From: Eleusine coracana subsp. coracana
Taxonomy: Eukaryota > Streptophyta > Magnoliopsida > Poales > Poaceae
Assembly: GCA_032690845.1 (NCBI GenBank)
Contig: CM064427.1
Location: 8,629,501 to 8,693,500, forward strand
Reading direction: 5' to 3'
Length of the DNA: 64,000 nucleotides
Shown here: piece after piece, positions 9,752 through 20,700 of the stretch
Numbering within the stretch: the first letter of the stretch is position 1
Layout: each line of letters starts with the position of its first letter
The notes under the pieces: generated by a model
What the model saw: only the letters and a program-made list of their open reading frames with translations
Database searches by the model: none
Told to the model about the DNA's origin: nothing
Program-made: the position numbers and the translations under genes

Positions 9752-11920
9752 TTACAATTTGAAATGATCAATTAGACCCTTGTTGTTGCTAGCAAGGTCT
9801 CGTTTAAAAAAGGTCTCCAAAAACTCGGACATGGTAAAATTCCTGTACTTGGCTGGGTTTTCCGAAGAAACTAACTCCGATAATGGTCCATGAAGAAAGT
9901 CCCCTCTCTTCCCAGGATTGAGAAAGAATGCAATTGGAACTCTGGCTTCCTCGCGTGTATTCATTACCACCCGATGCTCAACACTTGTGTATGTATCATT
10001 AGACATGATCTGATTAAAGGGTAGGATACAAAAAAGAAGACAGAGATGTACTGATATTGATATCACATTATAAAGATGCTCATGAGTCAAGAACGCTTCA
10101 TAAAGTAATGCATATCTTACTGGATGCAAAATACGTGAGCAGACTACAATTTGACAACAATTATGTGTTGGGCCAGCAACTGAACTGTTGAAGAGAATGA
10201 CCATGTTAAATCATGCGGCACCATGAACAGTACAATCTATGAATGGCTTCTAGACAAATCAAAGACTCCAGCTGTTTCGTACCTCCCATTATGAAGCTAA
10301 ATATGTCCAGAATTTTATTCTATACCAAGAGTTTCTGTATCAATGTTTGGCCAGAGGCCTTTCCACAAAAATGTGAAAAATGTTGTGCAATTATGCATTC
10401 AAACAAGTCAAGTAAATATTGGAGCTGGAGATGCAGGTGCACTATGGGTCTGATTGGTTGGGTGTACAAGGACTAACAAGATTCTCTACATGCAAAAGAA
10501 ACGATTGATTGGTTGTTGGGTCAGGCTCGTGGCATGCAGAAACAGGTTGATTGGTAGCCTGTATTGATGTCTCGCCCTGACTCGTCAGGTGCAAAAAGCA
10601 CCACTTAACCTGGCTCGCGGGAAACGGAAATGATTTTCGTTTCTCTCGGGCCTGGCTCGCACGCTGCCTAGCCATGGTCTGGCTCTCTATGTATAGGCTG
10701 GCTCTACTGGAAAAAAAAAAATCAATCACGCCCTATATTATTCCAATGGTCCAACCATTTTAATTGTTATTTTTAACAAGATATATTGTACGTACTTCAC
10801 TTAAACGTTTGGAACTAACCAGTAAGAAGACTTTTAAAATTTTGTGAATTAATAACTATAGTTTCCAGGTGATTCGAAGTGAACATACACTTAAATATTT
10901 AAATACATAATAAACACTGAACTCAGATTCTTCGTAAATAACTAACCTGAGTTTGATCACAGAGGTTTCAACTGAATTTAATAGGCCAACTTGGGATTCA
11001 TACACAGTTTGAGATTGTACCTGTAAGAGGTCTCCTACATTGACCACGAGTGAGCCTGGCACGGGCCTCACATCCACCCACTGGCTGTTCCCTTCATCAT
11101 CAGCATGCTTCACCTGCAGACCACCGACACTGTCCTGGGCAAGGACCGCGAGAACGCCGGGGTCCGTGTGCGCAACGATGCCCATGGTGCGCTCGGGCTC
11201 TGGGCACACGGGATAATAGTGACAGACCATCACCTTCCCTTCTAGACAGGTACGAGACAGTTCCTCCACTGCCGCCGGGTCGAGCCCGAGCCCTCCGCAG
11301 AGGAGCTCGAGCACGACGCGCCCCACGGCGGTGACGTGGGCGTCCCACTCTAGGAGCTCGTCGCGGCAGACGGCCGGGATGTGGGCCGGGTCGGCCCGCT
11401 GGGTCCCAGTCCCGAACGCGATATCGATGGTGTCTCGCCAGCTCGCGGCGGGGGATCGGAACAGATCGACGTTGGAGTAGTAGGAGAACCCGCCGCCGTC
11501 CGCGACGACGGCGCGGCTGTAGTGGGCGGCGCGCTCGGCGGGCGGGAGCTCGTTGAATGCGCGCATGGCGGCGAGCGCCCGCGCGGGGTGGGCCTCCGGG
11601 ACGCCGAGGACGCCGTGGTGGTTGGTGAGGTGGAAGAAGCCCCAGCGGCGGGCGGCCTCGGCGGCGGCGGCGGCGGCGAGCGGCGCGGGGAGGGAGAGGT
11701 CGACGACGGGGATGGAGACGCCTGGAGGGGCGAGAGGCGCGGAGGCGTAGGGGTCTGATGAGTGGACGAAGAGCTCCGGGACGGAGGAGACGCCCGACTC
11801 GACGATGCCGCGCACGCCGGCGCGGGACTCGTCGAAGGCTTTCAGTAGCGCGGCGCGGTCGGGCTGGGGAACCGGCGGTGATGAAGACGCGACGGCCACC
11901 GCTGGAGAGGGGGACGCCAT
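9752..11920 (-). CDS. 2-oxoglutarate/Fe(II)-dependent dioxygenase-like, RxS motif altered (cluster copy C)
   Basis: Exon 1 is 11021-11920 (300 codons from MASPSPAVAV) and exon 2 is 9752-10009 (85 codons plus stop), joined in phase 0 over a 1011-bp intron (donor GTACAA, acceptor CAG) that has gained a 288-bp MITE. The product is 385 residues; the excess over copies A and B is mainly N-terminal and a Gly/Asp insertion near VVADGGG. The iron triad is kept (H251-x-D253, H312). The 2-oxoglutarate-binding motif is R323-V-P325 instead of R-V-S: the Ser that normally binds the C5 carboxylate of 2-oxoglutarate is Pro. Frame and splice sites are intact, so it may be expressed, but normal catalysis is doubtful. 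Confidence 0.88.
10446..10733. mobile_element. Tourist-like MITE in the intron of oxygenase copy C
   Basis: The 288-bp insert starts GGGTCTGATTGGTTGGG and ends AATCAATCACGCCC, forming imperfect terminal inverted repeats, and is flanked by TAT on both sides (10443-10445, 10734-10736). The other family introns lack it. End sequence resembles PIF/Harbinger-type MITEs, although TAT differs from the usual TWA duplication. Confidence 0.6.
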
Positions 11921-12312
11921 GGGCGCTGGAGTTGGAGTTGCGTGGCGCGGAGGAAGCTGAAGCCGGGAAAGGATGGGTGGAGCTCGGGTACGATAGGTTT
12001 TTTAGATAATGAAAATAATTTCCGCATCTGTGAGTTCGCACGTAGTGTATAATTTATTACAATATTCAGCCTATGCTGAGATTAGAAGGGAACATTAATA
12101 ATATGTAAAGAGGGATAAAGTTTATTATTAAACTTCCATCCGTATGTAGCAAAGAGCTCCAGCGCCATGGTCTCTAATATCATACTCACATGTTGGAAGG
12201 AATTTTGTGTCTCATTGTCATATTATAATAGCAACAGAATCACATTCAATATGTTCCCCTGAATATATCCTGCATAAATAATGAATAATGACAATTTTTA
12301 AAGATTACATTA
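11921..12312. promoter_or_regulatory. Upstream region of oxygenase copy C
   Basis: About 80 GC-rich bases (5' UTR-like) are followed by AT-rich sequence. No sure TATA box was assigned; nothing else was recognised. Confidence 0.35.
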
Positions 12313-12833
12313 TTACGACATCTCCCAACATAATACATAAACTTCTACTAAAATATTATTTTTCTCTACTGTGTTAAAATTAGAGAGCCAGTTCCCTAAC
12401 ATGTGGGATACATTTCTAGGTGGAGTCAACCCAATAGCTATATAGACAGTTCTCAAAATCATCTTAGCATTGTGATAATCAAAGAAAAGATGTTGAATAA
12501 TTTTATTTCTATTACAATAGCAACATTTTATACTGCCTTTTCAATTCCTTCTTGCTAAGTTGTCTTTTATCAAAATCACTCCTTTTTATAAATACCAAAG
12601 AAAGATTTTGATCTTGAGTGGAACTTTTATTTTCCAAATTATCTTGTGAGAGGAAGGAGTATTTTGATTAATCATAAATAGGTACATAGAGCGAACCGTA
12701 GAATGACCATATTTATATAGATGCCAGATGAAAATACCTCTCTTATTATTGAGTTGTATGTTGATAATTATATGTATCAGGCGTTTCCATTATTCGAACT
12801 TGTCTCCTATCAGAGTCCTCCGAAATGAAATGT
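12313..12833 (-). pseudogene. LINE (non-LTR) reverse transcriptase zinc-binding region, degenerate
   Basis: On the minus strand one frame, with four in-frame stops, gives a recognisable zf-RVT segment: FIWHLYKYG.STVRSMY, then HKIIWKIKVPLKIKIFLWYL, KGVILIKDNLARRN, a Cys/His cluster KCCYCNRN.IIQHLFFDYH, and TPPRNVSHMLGNWLS. This pattern (KIWKLKVPLKVKIFLW..CxxC..HLFFDC) belongs to the C-terminal end of plant LINE polyproteins and related gene fragments. No RT core or endonuclease is present. It lies between the oxygenase cluster and SYD and is decayed. Confidence 0.82.
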
Positions 12834-13067
12834 TTATATGTCAGGAGCTCATTATTTTATCCACCGTCTTATGTAGACAGATAACAAAGTTATATAACAT
12901 GAGATAAGGATCTTCGAATAGGCAATTTTCTACCAAATGTCTTTTCAAAATCTCGTTTAAGTTTCATCTTTAACTTTGAAGGAACCAGAAGCAAGAACCT
13001 GGGACCCCTCAAAAAATGGGACCCCTCAAAAAACGTGAGTCTCCAGGGTGGTTCCGATGCTGACTTG

Positions 13068-13170
13068 TTATCCTGTCGCCATCGTCCCTTTCGTCCTGCC
13101 TGCCCATCGACGGCGATGGCGAGTGGGGTATGCCGTAAGCGACAGCACGAGACGGGGAATTGGGAAGACG
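13068..13170. repeat. Second copy of the upstream region of oxygenase copy B
   Basis: The segment TTATCCTGTCGCCATCGTCC...CGACGGCGATGGCGAGTGG...GGGAAGACGG matches 7711-7843 with a short internal gap. It is a stray copy of the oxygenase 5' flank, placed about 200 bp upstream of the SYD leader. Confidence 0.8.
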
Positions 13171-13199
13171 GCCCAGTAAAGCCCATTCCCAGTCACCAG

Positions 13200-13256
13200 C
13201 AGGCTTCCTTCTATTCTCAAAAAAAAAAAAAAAAAAAACACAACAGGCTTCCTTCT
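13200..13256. mobile_element. Poly(A) insertion with 13-bp direct repeats
   Basis: CAGGCTTCCTTCT occurs at 13200-13212 and again at 13244-13256. Between them lie ATTCTC, a run of about 20 A and CACAA. This is the footprint of an extremely 5'-truncated poly(A) retrotransposition event. Confidence 0.6.
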
Positions 13257-13349
13257 CCCATAAGCCGAAGACTAGACGCAACAGAGGAAAAGCGCAGCAC
13301 TGCAGAGGGGTCAGTGTGAAACTGGAAATGGCGAAGGCGACGAGCTCCA

Positions 13350-13524
13350 GCTCGGGGACCTAGCTCACGCGTTGCTCCTGCCGCCAGGCGCCGCTCTCGC
13401 CGGAGGCCCGACACCCCGCCGCCGCCGCCGCTGCCGGAGACAGCCAGCTCTCCCGCGCGGCGGCTCCGCGGCTCCGGCCCTCTCTCCCCTCGCCCGCTAG
13501 GGTTTTCCGCGATCCCCAATCACT
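13350..13524 (+). promoter_or_regulatory. SYD: Probable SYD leader exon and core promoter region
   Basis: A GC-rich, CT-rich stretch typical of a grass 5' UTR ends in CACT followed by the strong donor GTAAGT at 13525. The next acceptor (TTCAG, 14789) leads two bases later to the SYD ATG, so the first intron (about 1265 bp) lies in the 5' UTR. The exact start of transcription is not visible and no clear TATA box is present. Confidence 0.6.
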
Positions 13525-14791
13525 GTAAGTCACTCCGATTTCTCCGGGTTTTCCGCTTCAAGCTAGCGCTCAGCTTAAGGCGTAGGTTTCATCTCCCTGT
13601 GCGCGGATTTCGGGATTGTACTGGTGATCAGTGCAGCTCTGTTTCTTAGCTAGGGTTAGTGCTTAGTACCGTAAATTTTGTTGGGATGTAACTCTGCTAC
13701 TAGTTTCCTCCTAAAAAGAGAGTTTCTTGCGGGGATTGGGGGTTCGAGGAGATCTAATTTAATCACTCAGCTGCTTTGAGCGCACCAGAAGATGGAATTG
13801 GTCTATAAATCGACGTTTAGCGGTTTGTACGATCTTTGATGTTTAGCGGCAAGCTTTAATTAAACTGAACTGACTGACTATAAGCTTGTTTTGTTTAGAT
13901 TTGGGTGAAACTTTTGTATAACAGAAAACATCTTTCTCAAAACCCAGAAAGCAGGTTTATGAAAAACTACTTTGATCTTTTTAGTTGAACCAGCTTTATA
14001 CAAACAAACGTTTCATTTTAAATGTTACCCTGAGAGAATAGTGATGCAAAATTCGTTTGAATGAAAATTAAATTAAAAGCAGTTTCATAAAACCGAGTAT
14101 TGAAACCTAAACAACCACTTAGGCTTGTTTTTGTCCAGATGGTTGGGACATGTTTCTAATGAGGTCACGAACTTGCAATATATGCATAGGCTAGTCTTAG
14201 CATGCTCTGATTGTACCCTAAGAAATGAACTAATGACAATGGACTGGTACTAAATATGTGTTGTTTCTTATCCTGATCTTGCTAGTGATGTTTGGTTGAT
14301 TATTACTGTGAAGCTGGTCACTGTCTTCTAGCTGCAGGGCTCTCCCATTGCATTTGTTGAATGCTATATCTTGTGGGGAGGTCCCATATTATGTGCACAG
14401 ACCAGAAAGGCAGATATAACAATGCAAATATTAGCTGCACATATTTGTGCTATCTACGTTGTTTCTCCATACAATCTCTTATGTGAGCCATATGTGATGT
14501 ATGCTATTAATTTGCACACTTTCAGTTGTGCGGCAACCATGCAGAACCTATGACAATATTTTATTGAAGTTGTAGTGTGGATTAACATGTGAATATGAGG
14601 CTAAACTTTGTTTACCATTAACTGAATCTGCCAATTTTGAATTAGTAGGTTCCATATGCTAAAATAGTCCTGAAACATCATGCTGCTGTATGTGTACTTT
14701 TACACTGTTGCTTGGTGTTTGAAAAGACTGAACTGAGTTTTTTTTTTTTTTTTTTTTTTTGCTTTGTCCATTTTGACATGTTAGTTCAGAG

Positions 14792-17700
14792 ATGGCTTCA
14801 TCACAGCATGTTGAGGTCGAAGCTGCAAAACTTCTTCATAAGCTTATTCAGGAGTCGAAGGATGAGCCATCTAAACTTGCAACAAAACTTTATGTGGTAC
14901 GCAGCTTAAGCAATTATGAAGGCATAAAAAGTCTTGAAAACTGAACTAATAAATTTGATCCTGTCCACTTCCTTTGATGTCCAGATATGCCAACATATGA
15001 AACTAAGTGGAAAGGAGCAGTCATTGCCATATCAGGTCATATCAAGGTGAATATTAGTTTATTTCTTCATTATTTATTAAGTAATAACAAAGTAATTAAA
15101 ATATTTGTGTAACAGAGTTAGGTAATGCTTCAAGACTGTCCTTTTTCTTTTGTTTGGTCTGTTTAAGTTGATACAACTCTATGTTACTTAAGTGGGACAA
15201 ACTACCAAAACCAAATGTACAAAAAAGGTTCGAAAGTATAAGAAATCCTGTAAATTAATGGATGACAAAAGCAAGGTGTCTTGTCTTGTTGCCTATCTGG
15301 CACAGGTTGAATGTTGAAGGACTTAGCAGAGGGGACTCTTGGTTGTATTGTACTGGAGCAGTTGTCTATGGGTGCTATAGAACCGAAATCTCCAGTAATT
15401 TATGAGATGTGAGAATTGCTGAAGGTCCTTGAGGCGATCCAAGGTCTTGTAGCACAATCACATTTTTTTACCCTTTATATTATTGTTACTTTCAAACATT
15501 TGTGCCACCTAACCTGCAAGGTGGGAGGAAAAGAAAATGAGACTGCCACAACGCTTCAAGAGGTCGTCCTTGTGTAGATTTGGACATGAAATGATGAAGT
15601 CATTTGGATATGGGAAATGTTTTTGGGAATCAGTTAGCTGTAGTGTTGAGTGTGCCTATTGCATTTCCCTCTTTTGGAACAGAAAATATCATGGTTTATG
15701 CGGGAACTGAGTCTAGGAGGATTCCTCCTAACATAGATCGCCTTTTGGACTTTCACATAGGAAATAATTGCATGCACCAAATTGTTGTGGCTTCTGTGTA
15801 GGATGATGTTTCATACTTAACTAATGCAATCGGATGTTAGATGTTATATGCTACTCTGTCCAGCTTGTGATGTTTCATACTTGCTAGTGCCATCCGATGT
15901 TAGATGTTATATACTTTTTGACCTGAAGTTAGATGTTATATACTGTGTCTGGCTTGAACTGAAAAAGGCTTTCTTAAAGTCATATCTTAAAAAACTGTAG
16001 TAGCTGATACCAGATTATTTGCCACGTGTAATGCACCTATGGTACATCAATCTGGAGCAGCACAAATAGTCTAATCCGTTTCATCTTTTCATCTTTGATT
16101 CGTTGTTTTTAAACACCAAAGAACTGATGCTATTTCAAGTGTATTGAAGTTTCACATTGTAGTGCTTAGGTTTTCATCTCATTCTAAATGAAAATATGAT
16201 ATTATTTGTGACATGGACAGGGCTATGGAGAAAGTTGTAAACCAACATGGAATTGATATGGACGCACTGCGGTCATCACGAATTCCATTTGTTGGTGGCC
16301 AACAAGCAGGTGATTCTAGTGGTGCTATGGCAAAGGACAAAGAGATCATTGGTAGCCAGCCTCCTGTGATCCCTAGTGATGCACCACAAAATAGTGGACA
16401 GGCTGGACTCTGGCAATTTCCATCAAGTAAGATGTTTTGAAAAAGAAATTTTGAATGATTCTTTTGGATATTTGAATCTGATTCCATGGCACATCTTTTA
16501 TGTCGTCCAGGTTCAGCGGATATGACAAGGCATGGGGCATCTATTTCAGGTAGGGTACCTGCAGGGCTAAATAGGGCTGATGTTGCAGCACCTGATATTC
16601 ATCAAGGATCCATGTCGCAAAAGAGTGGTAGGTCCTCTGGTATTGAAAGCCCTGCAAGTATGCAGATGGAGGACACCAGATCTATGAATTCACATGATTC
16701 TTTGAAATCCGATGAGAAAACAAGCAAGAAAGCCTCTTCAAAGAGAAAAAGGATGGATTCAAAAGCAGCTGGGGATATGCATTCTGAAGACAACTCAAAG
16801 TCAGATGCTATCTCCACTGGACACAATACTGCAAAGGGAAAACAAATTGGCAAAGCCGGTAGACAAGGTCAGACTTCCTCTGGAGTTGATCACCAACCAC
16901 ATACTCTGCAAGGTGGTACTGCTCAGGTTCCATCATTACATGGTGGTGCACCTTCTCTCAGGGTTCATCCAGAAGGTTCATTGACTTCTGCTGGGAGGAC
17001 TACACCATCAAATCCATTCACAATGACTCAAGTTTCAAATTTTCCTGAAGGATTAGCTCGTGGTGGTGCCCCTGTTGAGCTGCAAAAAAGTATTCTGGGT
17101 GGAGCAAATTTATTTAATGCTGGTTTTGGCTGGAACCAAAATCCACAAATTCCAATAACGAAGAATTCCCAAGGGTCTATTCCCAATTTAGTGAGGCCTG
17201 GACTTAATGTCGAAGGTACTTCAACTGAACAAATACATGTCAGTTGAATGAGACACATTGGAGTTCATATTCTTTATTTGCCAATAATGAGCTTGCTTAT
17301 ATTGCAGGAAAAGTTAATGTTGGACTACAAGGAGCTTTTAGCTCTTCTTTCACACCAAATATGGAGTTTCCTGCAATTCCTTACAATTCTTCTGCCTTGG
17401 GAGGTAGCTCACAATTTCTGGACAAGGGCAAGGAGTTAGCTTCTGGTGAACTTCATTCCGCGGCCAAAGTTGCTTCTCCGTCTGAAGTTTCTCATGTAAG
17501 GCTTTTGATTTGATAATCTTGTGTTCTAAGTTGCGTCTCAGCCTTACGATTCTTCTTGCTTATTATTTTCCATGTATTGTGTGCCTTTTTGTTTGGATGA
17601 CCTCTTTAGATAACATGCCTTCTAGATGTATGGATGTATGGTAGCACTGTACCTTTTAGATGCCATGTTGGCAGCTGGAATTAAGGATGCTGGAGTATTC

Positions 17701-20700
17701 ATTCTCATAATAAGGTAGCTGAGCCTGCATGGAACTGCAATGCATGCTATGTTTAATGAACTTCTAGCATGCCTTAATCAGTTTTCAACCAGGTTGACCA
17801 TCTGACCTGTGCAACCTGCTTCCAGCAGTCAACTTGTGAACCATTTTTGTTACTCACCTAGCCTTCAACTCATCCTTTCATTAAAGGATTATTATTTCCA
17901 ATATTATATCTGTCTTGTGATTAAAGCATTATTATTTCCAATATTATATCTGTCTTGTGAAACTTTTATTTGAAACAATACAACTTTCCAGGGAAGTCCC
18001 ATGCAAGAAAGACAAGGTATGATCAGAACACCACAGAGAGCCGAATCCTCTCTCCAAGAAGGCAGATTCTCTATGGTTCCAAATAGAAATAGTGGGCCAA
18101 ATCAAATGTCTCACACGTCTCCCAGCGTGCCATTCAAAGAACAGCAACTGAAGCAGCTCCGAGCACAGTGCTTAGTATTTCTTGCATTTAGGTCTGCACT
18201 TTCTTCTGTATCTCATGCCTTCATTTCATTATACAAAAGATATTCTTGTTCATGAAAACTACAATCTTGTGGCACTCATGTTGGCTGCCTTTTCTTGCAG
18301 AAACAATTTGCAGCCGAGGAAGGTGCATCTTGAAATTGCCTTGGGTAGAGGGCCTACTACGGAAAGTAAGGACTAGGAAAAGAACACCTTGTGCCATGTG
18401 TTTTATATTTTTTTTTATCAATTCATTGATACGTTTATTCTTGAAAAATCAGGTGACATTGTAGGTCAGAGAGCTAACGAGAACAGAGTGGCTGATGGTT
18501 TGGGAAAGGAAAATGGAAGCAGTCGGGATAACTCTGCCATGTTTGGTAGGCAGAGTGATGTTTCTAGGCTCCCATCCACAGCTACAGGAAGCATCACAGA
18601 GGCTGATTCCTTCTCAAAGGACCCAGAAAGTGCAAAAAAGAAGATCAAGGTAGCTGAGCATGAGAAGTCATTGATGGAAGTAGAGAATGCACAGCAAGCT
18701 GCTGTAACACAGGGAACTAGTTCTGAAATGCGTTCCCAAGAAACTGCATCTCCCATGCCATCTGGACCACTTCAATCATACTTTCAGGGAGATACAAGAA
18801 GAATTACCCCTGATATCCATAGGATTGATGCTGAAAATTTGAATCGGAATTCAAATTGGGGAGGCCAGGGACCTGCTGCTTTTGCTGGTAATAGACAACA
18901 TCTCTATCAGGAAGCGGCTGTTTTGATATCTAAAGAATCACCTGTACCTTCGGCCTCACACCATGTGCCTGCTGATGGTTGTAACTCCAATACGCCAGAA
19001 ATAGATCAAACTCCAGAGACGGCAGGCCCTGGTAACGATGTTGAAAATTGTAGCCACGAGATTGTGCCTGATCAATCTGCTGACGAAGGATACGAGGATC
19101 TCTCAGAGCATGATGATTTACCGGCATCTCCTCCGAAGTACACAATGACAGAGAAATGGATCTTGAATTACCAGAAGAGAAGATACAATGAAAATCAAAA
19201 AAGGGTATTGGAGCAGCAGAAAGTACATAGCAGAATATCAGTGTCCTATGAGAAGCTAAAGGTCTCTCTTTACCCCTGCCTTATCATGAGAGCCTGAAAT
19301 GATAAAAAGTAATTCAAATTTTTTTCGTATACACACTTACATATGAACTTTGGTTTCAGTTTCTTATGTACATGTCTTGTTTTCCTAAGACAAATTTTAA
19401 CTTTCCTTCATCATACTACCTGTATTTCGTTATCAGAACATCTGATGTAGATGGGGAATCATGTAGGTGCATTTGTGTGTTTCTGTGTTTTATGGGACTA
19501 GATTTACATCTTGTTCTCTGTTAGCTGTAAACTCAGTTGAAAGTTTAAATTCTGAACATCTTCAGGAAAATGTTAATTCATCTGAAGATCTTTCTGCAAA
19601 GACCAAGAGTGTTATAGAATTGAAGAAGCTTCAACTTCTCCCGCTTCAACGTCGCGTCCGCAGGTCTATTCAATTCTTATTCTGGTTATATGTTTGTTTT
19701 GATTTTTGATTATATATTCGTTTTGCATCCCTGTTTGAAGGTTCTTACTTTTATATCAATATGCAGTGAATTTTTGTTAGACTTTTTCAAGCCAAATGCA
19801 ACTGACTTGGAGCGCATAAAAGCTGTGAAGAAACATAGGCATGGACGGCGTGTGAAACAGCTCGAAAAAATCGAACAGAAAATGAAGGAGGAAAGGCAGA
19901 AGAGAATTCGTGAGAGACAGAAGGAGTTCTTTGCTGATATAGAGGCTCACAGGTTTAGTAACAACCTCCACTGTATTCGTCATTTTTATTGTAGTCATCT
20001 AGAGCCATATTTACCCCCTTTTGTGTGTGTAGAGAGAAACTTGAAGATAGCTTCAAGGTTAAGAGAGAACGCTTGAAGGGTTTCAACCGATATGTAAAAG
20101 AATTTCACAAGAGGAAAGAACGAATTCATCGTGAGAAGCTGGATAGGATCCAAAGAGAGAAAATCAACCTGCTTAAGAACAATGACGTTGAAGGATATCT
20201 TAGGATGGTTCAGGTAGGTCTTGTTTGCTTTATTCTGATATATATATACCTGTATATTTTAGCCCTTTATTATAGGCCATATTTGTTTGACTATTCTAAT
20301 TCGAACAAATACCACCACATTGTAGGATGCAAAATCTGACCGTGTTAAGCAATTATTGCGTGAGACTGAGAAATATCTACAGAAACTTGGGGCCAAATTG
20401 CAGAATCAGAATGCACAGTCCACAGATGGCCGTGCATCTTATGTTTCTGAAACTGCAAATGATATTGAAGATGAGAGCTACCAGCCACAGGTTTTCTTCC
20501 TTTTGTTTCTGGTTATTTAAGCTATCTCTGCCAACGATGTACTTAACTGTATTTCCTCTTTACAGCATTATTTAGAGAGTAATGAAAAGTACTATCAACT
20601 GGCCCACAGGTACTTCATGATTTGGATAAAAGTGCAATTATTTTTTAATGTGAAATATAAACACATGCCTGAACTCAAGTGATAGTTTCCAGTGTTCACC

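Noticed and set aside
11100..12041. Long Arg/Pro-rich frame on the minus strand over oxygenase copy C
   Set aside because: It is a GC-driven shadow of the real exon in another frame, as are similar Arg-rich frames at 4.0-4.4, 7.0-7.3 and 41.7-42.2 kb.
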